This document shows positions 16,516 to 25,251 of a stretch of 64,000 nt of DNA, piece by piece; positions within the stretch are counted from its first letter, which is position 1; each line of letters starts with the position of its first letter. Location of the stretch: the NCBI RefSeq assembly GCF_029607905.1, contig NZ_JAPHEH010000001.1, positions 2,075,530 through 2,139,529 of the forward strand, read 5' to 3'. Under the pieces are notes generated by a model. That model did no database searches. It saw nothing but the letters and a program-made list of their open reading frames with translations, and was not told the origin of the DNA. This DNA is from Thiovibrio frasassiensis (lineage in GTDB: Bacteria; Desulfobacterota; Desulfobulbia; Desulfobulbales; Desulfurivibrionaceae). Made by a program: the position numbers and the translations under genes.

Positions 16516-17007
16516 TTAGTTCACATACCCGGTTTCCGCACTTATCGTAACGTCATGGTTATTTGGTACAACGCCAATAGTGAAAGTCGTTGCTGCCGTT
16601 GGTTCTCCAAGACCGTTAAAAAAGACTGACCCAATGGTAATAGGGATGGTGCATGGAGGGGGATTTTCGGAGTTAAGGCATTTGTTAATGTAAGCGGGTT
16701 CAGCCGGAGGTTCACCGGCGGGGGCCGCCCCTGCCCGTCTTACCGTGTAGGTGGAATCGTTGTTCACCACAATTCCCCATGCGGCGGCATTGTTGGTAAA
16801 CTGTCTGGTCATGGCCTTGTGCTGGGCATAGCGTACTGCCCGTTTGAATTCTTTTGTCGCAGCCTCTTCCTCCAAGCCGACGGGCCACCGCACATAGACC
16901 ACAGCGGAAAGAATGCCGAGGATGACAATGATCATGATCAACTCGATCAGGGTGAAGCCGCGCTGGCGGTTTGTTTGGTCTGGGTAAAGAATCGTGGCCA
17001 TGGTCAA
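16516..17007 (-). CDS. mshC: MshC-like minor pilin (GspH/FimT type)
   Basis: A 163-residue prepilin. After QTNRQRG comes ^FTLIELIMIIVILGILSAV, then the GspH/FimT pattern of a second helix (EFKRAVRYAQHKAMTRQFT) leading into a beta-rich domain. The domain holds two cysteines (KCLNSENPPPC) that could form a disulfide. Its ATG overlaps the mshQ stop by 4 bp. MshC proteins are minor pilins placed at the head of the mshCDOP set. Confidence 0.8.
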   Translation of the reverse strand: MTMATILYPDQTNRQRGFTLIELIMIIVILGILSAVVYVRWPVGLEEEAATKEFKRAVRYAQHKAMTRQFTNNAAAWGIVVNNDSTYTVRRAGAAPAGEPPAEPAYINKCLNSENPPPCTIPITIGSVFFNGLGEPTAATTFTIGVVPNNHDVTISAETGYVN

Positions 17008-20000
17008 CGGATGATCTCCCGCCAGTTGATGATCCGGTCGTTGCCGCGATAGATGCCAAAATTGACCCGGGCGTTAAGGTCGGGGTCAAGGCTGCCGTTG
17101 TTGTCCCAGTCGATTTGCAGCCAGGGGTAGGCTGATACATCGGCGCGTATATTCACAAAACCAACATTGGTAGCGCCGGGCGCAGTAAACGAGAGGCCTG
17201 CATTGCCGCTTACAAAGGGAGCGTTGGTCATGACTGCCGAGGTGGTCGCGGCGCCAACGATCATAGCGGTGGTCCCTGGCTGTTCTGCCCCACCGGCGGT
17301 GGCCGGGTTGTTGAGGAATATCGTGGTGTTCAGGGGCAGGCTGGTGCAGTTATCCAGAGTATTGATGACGAATCCGGTACCATTGAAATATTCGGCTCGG
17401 AGCGCCATGATGAGCGGTGCGGTTTCCGGACCAAAGGCATTGGGGAGTCGCAACCGCCCATAGCGAATTTTGGTGTTGGGAGACAGTACGGTGGTGGCTC
17501 CAGGAATAGCGACTTCGTTTCGTCTGGTAATTTGTGCGCCATCGGCGTCAGCGACCGTGACTTGGAGTGTGAAGTTTTCGAAAGGGCCATCCGGATTTGC
17601 GGCCCGGTCGAAGCTGTATGTGCCGGAGCCGGTATAGGTGCCGCTGGTCCATTGAAAGGCGGGCAGGTCAGGGGTCAGCCGGTTGTTGAGCGGGGCAATG
17701 GGTGTGCCGTTGTTGTCGCCGTTGACGCTGAAGGCGGCCAAGGATGCATAGCCGTTGGTGTAGCGGGACAGTGGGGTTATCCCGGCGCTGGCCATGGCCT
17801 GGATAGCGAGGTTTATGCCCAAGGCTGGTTGGCCCATGTAGGTGAATTCATTGGCTGTTTCAGGGTTGCAGGCACCGCTCAGGACTGCCGTAACCTCGTA
17901 GTGGTCGGGGTAAAAGCGGCCTAGGGGCCCCAGGGCAGTCCCTCCGATATTGCAGCCGTAAACTCCCACCGCTGGGGTGTTAGAAGCGCTATTGGCGATG
18001 CAGTCTCCGGATCCATGGTCAACGGAGCCGACCAAGCCCGTTACCTGATCGACGGCGGTAAAGGTCTCATCGACGACGGCGTTGGCATTTAGAGTAATGG
18101 TCCCCACATCCAGATACTGAAAGGTGCCGATGGCACTGACCCCGGTTGCCGCAGCAAAAGCGCCGGTCAGGGTGTTTGCCCCGATGGCTGCATTGTTGTG
18201 GTCCACGACCTTGCTGGGATCGGTGGTCGGGGTGCCGGTGTAGCCAGCGGTGACCCCGGAATTGGCGGTGAGATTGAAGTTTGCCCCTGCTTTGAGGGTA
18301 TTTGCGGCGGGGTTCAGAGGGGTTGTGGTGGAGAGCGTCAGTTGTCGCGGACGGATGGCAAAGTTGTCCGAAGAACAGGTCGATTGGTTGGTGTTGGTGT
18401 TGCGGATGCGGACCCTGGCGTTGGGGGCCGCATAGGGGTAGTTGAAGTTGAAGGTGTGCCGCCCGTTATCCCAGAAGGTGAAAGAGTATGGCGCTTCCGG
18501 TGTCAGGCCGGTATTGAAGTCGCTGCAATTGCCGCTGGGTGCAGTTGGATCGACCAGGGCAACGGAAACCTGATCGGGAAAACCTGAGGCCAGGGACAGA
18601 ACATCCAGGGAAAAAGCGGTGCCTGCCAATTTGGTGTAGATGGGGGTCGAGGCGGATCTGCCCACCTCAACTGCGTCAAAACAGGCGGAGCTGGCGGTGT
18701 AGGTGAGAGAACAGCTCTGGGTCGCGCTATTGTAGCAGACCGCTGTGGCATTGGCGGCGGCGGGGGAGGTTACGGTGCCGCCGAGGGTTACGGTTCCGGC
18801 GGTCGTTTTTCTGAGGGTGACCGTGGTTTGTCCGCCGCTGAAGGTGACCGGATCGGATGACCAGCTTGCCCCGCCGATATTGGCTAAGTTTACGGTAACC
18901 GCCCCGGTAAAAAGGGTAGAGCAGCTGGAATCGGCACAGGCCTTCAGAATGATGTCTTCTGCGGCGCAGGTGAGCGCCTGGCCGTCATGCAGGATGCGGA
19001 CATGATCCAAAGTTGGCACGTGCTGGGGTTGGGCAGAACAAACCCGGAGATTGTCAAAGTCATGGATATTGGTGGCTCCGCCGGTGGAGCCGGTGAAAGA
19101 GAGATACCAGTTAATCGGGACCGCGGCTTGTCCTGCCGCCCCCTTTGCGTCGAAGGGGGCAATGAGTGAGGTGTAGCCGCTGCCGGTGTTGCGTTCCACC
19201 GAGGTGTAGGCATGGATGGCGTCGAGATGGTCGATGGTAATCCGGTAGCGATATCCCGGAGCAGGCGCAGACGACCCCGTGTTGTCTATGCCCGGACTGA
19301 GCGTGGTGGTGCCTGCCAGGTAGGTGTATCCGGTATAGAGAGCCCCGGAGCCGCGAATGGCCACCGAGTCAGGGCGCTGTCCCGGTCCGCCGGTGCGGCC
19401 TTCGGTGGGATTGGAAAAGTTGCCGTATTCGTCCAGGGCCACGCCCAGCCAGCCCCCGGTGAAGCCGGGATGGGTGGTGTCGCCCCCGGCGCTGGCCTGT
19501 TTGGGTGCGTAGCCCAGAGAACCGCCAAAAGCGCCGGGCACCGGGGCAAAGGAGGCGTCGGAGAACACAACGCACATCCCGTCTGCGCCGGAACCGTTGT
19601 AGGCATAGTGGTCGAACTCTATCACGATTTTGTTGCCGGCGGCGGGAAAGAGCTGGCGCAGGGCGGCCATGGTCGAGGCCCCGCCGGTATTATCGGTAAG
19701 ACGCAGGCGACCGTTGACGATTCTGGGGTCGCCGAAGGTGCCGCCTTCGTTTGCCACGATCCAGTAGCCGGTGGAGGTGACATCGGCCCGCTCGAAGTCA
19801 TCGGTGAAGCAGGTTAGCAGAGAGGCTTTTAATGCGATGGATTGTGTTGCCCCGGAGTCGGCATTGGCGGAGGTAGTAGCGCTGCGCGTGCCGGTCGGGC
19901 CGACAGCGGACCGGGCTTCATAATTCAACTCCATGGAGATCCCATTGGCATTGGGCGTTGCCTGTGAGGCAAAATCAATCGCTTCAGTCATGCCGACCGG

Positions 20001-21197
20001 CGGGCTCCAGGTCGAGGCGCTGGCAAATTCGTGAAGAGTGACGAGCATGTCGTTGGCCACGGTGGTGGTGATGCTCGGTGCCGTATGGGTGAGGGAGCTG
20101 GCCGTGGCATTGCCGGCTTCGGCATCGACGGGAGAGGTGGTGTCCACGCCGCTGAAGCTGGCAATGCCGCCAATTGGGCCTCCTTGTGCACCGCTGGAAA
20201 AGGTCCAGGTGTAGTTTGCCGGGTCGCTGGCTCCAACCACCTTGTAGTAGGTGGAGAGCACACTGGAGGTCGCATTGGTCTGGGTGACTTTGCGGATCAG
20301 AGTCCATCCTGCGGGAGCAGAGACGGTAATGGTGCTGGGAGTGGTGGTGATCGAGGCGATCATCACATCGTCGGTGATGGTGCCGGTGGGTTTATTGATC
20401 GTCAGGCTGGTGATGGACTTGAGGGCGAGTAAGGCGCCGTGGCTTTCCCCCGCCTGGTTTTGGGCGGTTGCCTGCAATGGGCCGAGAGAAGCGGGCGCAG
20501 GCTGGGTTGCAGAGAAAAGACCGATGGCGGAGTCATTGCCGGCACTGGTTCTTGAATAAAAGGACTGTGTCCAGCTGAGTCCGCCATCGGTCGATATGTT
20601 CAAACTGCTGGGGTTATTGGCGATATGGGCAGAAAAGAGGATCAGATCACCAGAAGAAGCGGTGGTGATGTTGCCGGTTTCCACGGTGAGATCCGAGGCG
20701 GAATATTGTGCGGCATATGGCACATCGAAGGGGTTTGCCGTGTCCACCCCGCGAAAAGCGGCACATTGAGCAATAATGCTATTCCCATTGCTGTGAGTGA
20801 TGGTTGGGTTTGATTCCGAGGCTGTGGCAATCTTGTAAAAGAGCGAAGCGCGATGGGCTGTACCGGTTAGGGAATAAAGCGTCTGCCAGCCGGTGATACT
20901 GTGCGCCACTGTATCGTGGGACTCCACCAGACAGAGAAGCAGGTCGTTGGCCTGTAGGCCGGTTGGTAATGATGCGGTCACACTGCCATTGTTTGAAGTT
21001 GCTGCGTTGCCGGAGCCCACATAGGTGATGCTGGAGACTGCGCTGGCTGAACTAGCGGCACGGAAGGAGATGGCGGCAAGAGCCGATTGGGCAAAGAACA
21101 GAACAACGACAGAGAAGAGCAATCCGGCCAGTAACCTTTTGGGGAGCACTTGAGAAGAAGAGCATTCAGGCGTGAGGCTGGGGGAAGGTCCGCTCAT
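17004..21197 (-). CDS. mshQ: Giant exported MshQ-like protein with L-type lectin-like and DUF6701 regions
   Basis: A 1,397-residue secreted protein. A signal peptide (LLAGLLFSVVVLFFAQSALA) is followed by repeated beta-sandwich modules (about 35-460), two of which share the ITVSAPAGWTLIRK and SLPTGLQANDLLLC patterns. A legume/L-type lectin-like domain follows at about 460-730 (IVIEFDHYAYNGSGADGMC; PGAFGGSLGYAPK). From about 790 to the end comes the long cysteine-containing DUF6701 region typical of MshQ. The protein probably sits on the pilus or cell surface and binds glycans or particles; that role is inferred. It is the first gene of the locus here, behind a good sigma-70-like promoter, whereas in Vibrio mshQ is last. 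Confidence 0.82.
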   Translation of the reverse strand: MSGPSPSLTPECSSSQVLPKRLLAGLLFSVVVLFFAQSALAAISFRAASSASAVSSITYVGSGNAATSNNGSVTASLPTGLQANDLLLCLVESHDTVAHSITGWQTLYSLTGTAHRASLFYKIATASESNPTITHSNGNSIIAQCAAFRGVDTANPFDVPYAAQYSASDLTVETGNITTASSGDLILFSAHIANNPSSLNISTDGGLSWTQSFYSRTSAGNDSAIGLFSATQPAPASLGPLQATAQNQAGESHGALLALKSITSLTINKPTGTITDDVMIASITTTPSTITVSAPAGWTLIRKVTQTNATSSVLSTYYKVVGASDPANYTWTFSSGAQGGPIGGIASFSGVDTTSPVDAEAGNATASSLTHTAPSITTTVANDMLVTLHEFASASTWSPPVGMTEAIDFASQATPNANGISMELNYEARSAVGPTGTRSATTSANADSGATQSIALKASLLTCFTDDFERADVTSTGYWIVANEGGTFGDPRIVNGRLRLTDNTGGASTMAALRQLFPAAGNKIVIEFDHYAYNGSGADGMCVVFSDASFAPVPGAFGGSLGYAPKQASAGGDTTHPGFTGGWLGVALDEYGNFSNPTEGRTGGPGQRPDSVAIRGSGALYTGYTYLAGTTTLSPGIDNTGSSAPAPGYRYRITIDHLDAIHAYTSVERNTGSGYTSLIAPFDAKGAAGQAAVPINWYLSFTGSTGGATNIHDFDNLRVCSAQPQHVPTLDHVRILHDGQALTCAAEDIILKACADSSCSTLFTGAVTVNLANIGGASWSSDPVTFSGGQTTVTLRKTTAGTVTLGGTVTSPAAANATAVCYNSATQSCSLTYTASSACFDAVEVGRSASTPIYTKLAGTAFSLDVLSLASGFPDQVSVALVDPTAPSGNCSDFNTGLTPEAPYSFTFWDNGRHTFNFNYPYAAPNARVRIRNTNTNQSTCSSDNFAIRPRQLTLSTTTPLNPAANTLKAGANFNLTANSGVTAGYTGTPTTDPSKVVDHNNAAIGANTLTGAFAAATGVSAIGTFQYLDVGTITLNANAVVDETFTAVDQVTGLVGSVDHGSGDCIANSASNTPAVGVYGCNIGGTALGPLGRFYPDHYEVTAVLSGACNPETANEFTYMGQPALGINLAIQAMASAGITPLSRYTNGYASLAAFSVNGDNNGTPIAPLNNRLTPDLPAFQWTSGTYTGSGTYSFDRAANPDGPFENFTLQVTVADADGAQITRRNEVAIPGATTVLSPNTKIRYGRLRLPNAFGPETAPLIMALRAEYFNGTGFVINTLDNCTSLPLNTTIFLNNPATAGGAEQPGTTAMIVGAATTSAVMTNAPFVSGNAGLSFTAPGATNVGFVNIRADVSAYPWLQIDWDNNGSLDPDLNARVNFGIYRGNDRIINWREIIR

Positions 21198-21266
21198 GTT
21201 TATTCCATTCCACCATTGTTATGCCGTTGGGGTTGGTTCGTGTTCTGCTGATACTTGACTGAGGCC

Positions 21267-21295
21267 AGTGTACATAAAGGATATGTCCGCGTCAA
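21267..21295 (-). promoter_or_regulatory. Predicted sigma-70 promoter of the mshQCDOP operon
   Basis: On the minus strand, TTGACG and TACACT are separated by exactly 17 bp, 70 bp upstream of the mshQ ATG. Each hexamer has one or two mismatches to consensus. No other gene could be served by it. Confidence 0.6.
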
Positions 21296-21324
21296 CGGAA
21301 GGCTGAGGTGAGAAATGCGGAATG

Positions 21325-22272
21325 TTATTCGGTGGGCGGGAGGTTGGCAAAAGAGGCAATGAGCTCTTTCAGGGCGGCATAGGAGGTCTGGTTGAATATT
21401 TGGCGTCTGATTTCAGCTCCGCCCACCACCCCCTTGAAATACCTCCCAGCATGGTTTTTGATCTGGGAGGGCGGGGTGTTGGGCTGATGCTTTGCGATGA
21501 GGGCCAGGTGGCGGTTCAGGGCTGCAATCCTGAAGGCCAGGGAGGGGATTTCCGGCGCATCGGCGGAAAAGATCCAGGGCGCACCCAGGGCAGCCCGGCC
21601 GATCATCACCCCGTCGCAGCCGGTTTCCGCCAGCATCCGTAGCCCATCACCATGGGACTGGACATCGCCGTTGCCGATCACCGGGATGGAAACCGCCTCT
21701 TTCACTTGGTGGATGATCCGCCAGTCCGCGGTGCCGCTGAAACCGTCGCTCCAGGTCCGGGCGTGGACCGTGATCGCTGCGGCCCCGTTGTCCTCGGCCA
21801 TTTTGGCGAAATCGCAGGCGGTGATGGTCTTGTGGTCCCAGCCGGAGCGGAACTTGACCGTCACCGGCAGAGAAGAACCCTGCACTACAGCCCGAATGAT
21901 CTTCGCCGCCAGGGAAGGGAGTTTCATGAGGTAACAGCCCGCCCCTTTTTTGATGACCTTCCTTGCCGGGCAGCCCATGTTGATGTCGATGCAGTCAATG
22001 GGGTATTCAGCAAGGATGGCCGCCGCCTCACCCATGAGCTCCGGCTCACTGCCAAAAAGCTGCATGGCCACGGGACGCTCAGTCGGTACGGTTCTGAGCA
22101 AGTCCAGGGTGTTCTGCTGCCGGTAATGGAGGCCGTGGCAGCTGATCATCTCCGAAAAGCATAAGGACGCGCCGAATTCCCGACAGAGCAGGCGGAAGGC
22201 GAGATCGCTGTATCCGGCCAGAGGGGCGGCGATGAAAGGGTTGTCGAGGCGGAGGGGGCCGATGGAAAACAT
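21325..22272 (-). CDS. dus: tRNA-dihydrouridine synthase
   Basis: A flavoprotein of about 315 residues that reduces uridine to dihydrouridine in tRNA D-loops. From the N-terminus: LDNPFIAAPLAGYSDLAFR (FMN-binding start), PVAMQLFGSEPELM, DINMGCPARKVIKKGAGC with the active-site cysteine, and VIGNGDVQS and TGCDGVMIGRAALGAPW for the phosphate site. The frame is open 139 codons further upstream, but that stretch is low-complexity, crosses a palindromic repeat and runs into the transketolase gene, so I place the start at the ATG at 22272. The subfamily (DusB-like) is likely but not certain. Confidence 0.9.
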   Translation of the reverse strand: MFSIGPLRLDNPFIAAPLAGYSDLAFRLLCREFGASLCFSEMISCHGLHYRQQNTLDLLRTVPTERPVAMQLFGSEPELMGEAAAILAEYPIDCIDINMGCPARKVIKKGAGCYLMKLPSLAAKIIRAVVQGSSLPVTVKFRSGWDHKTITACDFAKMAEDNGAAAITVHARTWSDGFSGTADWRIIHQVKEAVSIPVIGNGDVQSHGDGLRMLAETGCDGVMIGRAALGAPWIFSADAPEIPSLAFRIAALNRHLALIAKHQPNTPPSQIKNHAGRYFKGVVGGAEIRRQIFNQTSYAALKELIASFANLPPTE

Positions 22273-22323
22273 GGAGGTGAGACTCAAGATAAAAGGGGCA
22301 AGATTGATGGACTCATAAGAAAA

Positions 22324-22400
22324 GTGCTTCGACAAGCTCAACACGAACGCAGAAAATCTTGACGCATTGATTTCCGTTCGTGTTGAGCTTGTCGAAGCAC
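22324..22400. repeat. Perfect 26-bp inverted repeat (REP-like palindrome)
   Basis: Arms at 22324-22349 and 22375-22400 are perfect reverse complements (26 of 26) around a 25-base spacer. The core GCTTCGACAAGCTCAACACG resembles the CTTCGACAAGCTCAG-type palindromes that are scattered between genes in many proteobacteria and are moved by REP-associated tyrosine transposases. It lies between tkt and dus, both read leftward, and may also act as a terminator or mRNA-stabilising hairpin for tkt. Confidence 0.8.
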
Positions 22401-22435
22401 CTGTTTCTGGAACCGTGCCGTTTTCCGGCCTGGTT

Positions 22436-24430
22436 TTATAAAACCTCTTCGACGGCCTGCACCACATGTTCCGTGGTAAAGCCGAAGTAGGGGAACAGTT
22501 GCTCTGCCGGGGCGGATTCGCCGAAGCGGTCGATACCGATGACCTTGCCCTTGGTGCCGACATAGCGGTACCAACCGCCGGTGACTCCGGCCTCGATGGC
22601 GACCCGGGCCTCGACTGAATCCGGCAGCACGGATTGCCGGTATTCCTTGCTCTGGCTTTCAAAGCAATCGGTGCTGGGCATGGATACAACCCGGATCTTC
22701 TTGCCCTTGGCGGTAAGCTCCTTGGCTGCCGCTACCGCAAGCTCGACCTCGGAGCCGGTACCGATGAGGATGGCATCCGGTGTGGAGCCGCCGCAATCGA
22801 GCAGGACATAGCCGCCCTTGGCGATATCGGCCAGCTGTTCGGCGGAGCGGGGCTGGTGGGGGAGGTTCTGCCGGGAAAGCAGCAGACAGGTGGGGCCGGT
22901 GCCCCGCTCGATCGCGACCTTCCAGGCTATTGCCGTTTCTACCGCGTCACAAGGGCGCCAGACTCCCATGTTCGGGATCATCCGCAGGGTTGCCGCTTGC
23001 TCCACCGGTTGGTGGGTGGGGCCGTCCTCGCCCAGACCGATGGAGTCGTGGGTGAAGACGTAGATAGAGCGCTGTTTCATGAGCGCCGCCATGCGCAGGG
23101 CATTGCGGGCGTATTCGGAAAAGATCAGAAAGGTGGCGGTGTAGGGGATGAAGCCGCCGTGCAGGGCGATGCCGTTGGCGATCGCCGCCATGCCGAATTC
23201 GCGGACCCCGTAATAGATGTAATTGCCGCCGACATCTTTCTGGATGCCCTTGCTGCCGGACCAGATGGTCAGATTGGAGCCGGCCAGATCCGCCGAGCCG
23301 CCGAGGAATTCAGGGAGCAACGGGCCATAGCCGTTGAGGCAGTTCTGGGAGGCCTTGCGGGTGGCGACCTTCTCTCCCTTGGCGTTGACGGAGTCGATAT
23401 ATGCCCCGGCCTTCGCCTGCCAATCGGCCGGGAGCTTGCCGGAAAGACGCCGATCAAGTTCTGCGGCCAGTTCTGGGTGCGCTGCTTTGTAAGCAGTGAA
23501 ACGGCTGTTCCATTCCGCCTCACGGGCAGCGCCCTTGTCTTTGGCGTTCCAGCCACCATAGATCTCGGCCGGAACCTCAAAGGCGGGGTGGGGCCAGCCG
23601 ATGGTCTCACGGACCAGGGCGATCTCCGCGTCACCCAGGGGCGCGCCATGGCAGTCTTCCTTGCCCTGCTTGTTGGGGGAGCCCCAGCCGATCACGGTCT
23701 TGCAGCAGATGAGCGATGGTTTGTCGGTGACAGCCTTTGCCTCACCAAGGGCTTTTTTGACCGCCTCGCCGTCATGGCCGTCCACGTCTTCGATCACATG
23801 CCAGCCGTAGGCGCGAAAGCGCATGGGGGTGTTGTCGGTGAACCACCCCTCAACCTCGCCGTCGATGGAGATGCCGTTGTCATCGTACAGGGCGGTAAGT
23901 TTGCCCAGGCCCAGGGTGCCGGCCAGGGAGCAGGCTTCGTGGGAAATCCCCTCCATCATGCAGCCATCGCCCAGAAAGACATAGGTGTGGTGGTCGATTA
24001 CCGTATGGCCCGGGCGGTTGAACTGACCTGCCAGGGTTCTTTCGGAGATGGCCATGCCCACCGCATTGGCTATGCCTTGGCCCAGGGGGCCGGTGGTGGT
24101 TTCGATCCCAGGGGCGTAGCCGTATTCCGGGTGGCCCGGGGTTTTGGCGTGGAGTTGGCGAAAGTTTTTGATCTCCTCGATGGGCAGGTCGTAGCCGGTG
24201 AGGTGGAGCAGGGAATAGAGCAGCATGGAGCCGTGGCCGTTTGAAAGGACAAAACGGTCGCGGTTGGCCCATTTGGGGTTGGCGGGATTATGGCTCAGAA
24301 AATCGTTCCATAATACTTCGGCAATGTCGGCCATGCCCATGGGCGCGCCGGGATGACCTGATTTGGCTTTCTGGATGGCATCCATGCTCAGGGCGCGGAT
24401 GGCATTGGCAAGTTCTCTGCGGGATGGCAT
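22436..24430 (-). CDS. tkt: Transketolase
   Basis: A full-length, 664-residue TPP-dependent transketolase of the non-oxidative pentose phosphate pathway. The N-terminal thiamine diphosphate domain has [18 protein letters not shown], and the TPP motif starting GDG at residues 154-156 ([13 protein letters not shown]). The middle pyrimidine-binding domain includes [20 protein letters not shown], and a C-terminal transketolase domain follows. The ATG is preceded by an excellent ribosome site (GGAGGTCCCC). Nearest neighbours are lptE upstream and dus downstream; the gaps and repeats suggest it is transcribed on its own. Confidence 0.97.
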   Translation of the reverse strand: MPSRRELANAIRALSMDAIQKAKSGHPGAPMGMADIAEVLWNDFLSHNPANPKWANRDRFVLSNGHGSMLLYSLLHLTGYDLPIEEIKNFRQLHAKTPGHPEYGYAPGIETTTGPLGQGIANAVGMAISERTLAGQFNRPGHTVIDHHTYVFLGDGCMMEGISHEACSLAGTLGLGKLTALYDDNGISIDGEVEGWFTDNTPMRFRAYGWHVIEDVDGHDGEAVKKALGEAKAVTDKPSLICCKTVIGWGSPNKQGKEDCHGAPLGDAEIALVRETIGWPHPAFEVPAEIYGGWNAKDKGAAREAEWNSRFTAYKAAHPELAAELDRRLSGKLPADWQAKAGAYIDSVNAKGEKVATRKASQNCLNGYGPLLPEFLGGSADLAGSNLTIWSGSKGIQKDVGGNYIYYGVREFGMAAIANGIALHGGFIPYTATFLIFSEYARNALRMAALMKQRSIYVFTHDSIGLGEDGPTHQPVEQAATLRMIPNMGVWRPCDAVETAIAWKVAIERGTGPTCLLLSRQNLPHQPRSAEQLADIAKGGYVLLDCGGSTPDAILIGTGSEVELAVAAAKELTAKGKKIRVVSMPSTDCFESQSKEYRQSVLPDSVEARVAIEAGVTGGWYRYVGTKGKVIGIDRFGESAPAEQLFPYFGFTTEHVVQAVEEVL

Positions 24431-24675
24431 GGGGACCTCCAGGTTCTGATGCTGCTGATTGTAGGGTGATGTGATTACGGGGGTAAGGACGATTACAAAA
24501 CTTTTTTAGGAGCCGTTGCGGAATAACCATCACCGTTGACTGTGAGGTCTTACGGCTCCTTATGCCGTCCAAGCAATTTTGAAGGGCACGGTTATTTTAT
24601 TGCCACGGCCTATATACCTTTCCTGGCGTGAGATTGCTCATTAAAATTATGCAGACGATAGACAGCGCACAGCGT
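24431..24675. other. Intergenic region upstream of tkt
   Basis: This 245-bp gap between lptE and tkt contains a dispersed palindromic repeat (24502-24569) and otherwise ordinary sequence that should include the tkt promoter. I cannot define the promoter. Confidence 0.4.
24502..24569. repeat. Dispersed palindromic repeat, copy A
   Basis: It starts TTTTTTAGGAGCCGTTGCGG and ends ACGGCTCCTTATGCCGTC. The inner ends AGGAGCCGT and ACGGCTCCT are exact inverted repeats about 33 bases apart. The same borders recur, with changes, at 29872-29929, marking a repeat family. Confidence 0.6.
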
Positions 24676-25221
24676 TTAGTTTTTCAACCGGGCCTTGTTC
24701 TTTTCATACCGGCTGATGGCGCTGTAAAGGCGGATATAAATATCCTCGGCCAGTTTGTCCACCAGGGTGTCCAGAGCCTGTTTTTTGTGGGCATCGGTCT
24801 GGAGCGAATAGGTTTCCGTTAAGGCAAAGCCGGACTGCCAGGCGGATTTGCCGGTGCGGGTATCGGTAAGGGTGTAGCCAGTGCTCAGGGTGGCAATGAG
24901 CGCCAGGGCACGGTCTTTGGCGTCGTAGGCACGACCGGTATAACTCACCGAGTTGATCTTGCCGTTTAAGACATAATCCGCCTCTCCGGAGCTGTTCACC
25001 AGGGTGAACTGCTTGCTTTGCCCGAGCCAGTCCTGCAAACCATTGTGGATGTCGGAGGCAAGCCGGAGTTCATTGGTCGGGTTTGCCCAGAGAGGGACAT
25101 AGAGCTTGACGATCCTGCCCTGTTTGTCCGGCGGCAGCATGTTGGGATTGTGGTAGCCGCATCCGGCAACAATCAACAGGAGAAGCAGCAGGCTCAAGTT
25201 TTTTAGGCTAAACATTTTCAT
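24676..25221 (-). CDS. lptE: LPS-assembly lipoprotein LptE-like
   Basis: A 181-residue lipoprotein with an n-region and hydrophobic core (LKNLSLLLLLLIVAGC) ending in a lipobox with Cys21. The mature part has the LptE/RlpB pattern: VKLYVPLWANPTNELRLASD, then ADYVLNGKINSVSYTGRAYD and a C-terminal helix with LVDKLAEDIYIRLYSAI. LptE plugs the LptD barrel that inserts LPS in the outer membrane. It starts 30 bp after the leuS stop; leuS-lptE linkage is common in proteobacteria and supports the call. Confidence 0.85.
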   Translation of the reverse strand: MKMFSLKNLSLLLLLLIVAGCGYHNPNMLPPDKQGRIVKLYVPLWANPTNELRLASDIHNGLQDWLGQSKQFTLVNSSGEADYVLNGKINSVSYTGRAYDAKDRALALIATLSTGYTLTDTRTGKSAWQSGFALTETYSLQTDAHKKQALDTLVDKLAEDIYIRLYSAISRYEKNKARLKN

Positions 25222-25251
25222 GGGCTGGTTCCGTGGATGTCTGGCGTCACT

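Noticed and set aside
22273-22689. A 139-residue N-terminal extension of the dihydrouridine synthase
   Set aside because: It crosses the palindromic repeat and overlaps transketolase; the residues are low-complexity and the conserved family start lies at the ATG at 22272.
22634-24244. A 536-residue open frame antisense to tkt
   Set aside because: Same reason: it lies wholly within transketolase and its composition is that of a shadow.
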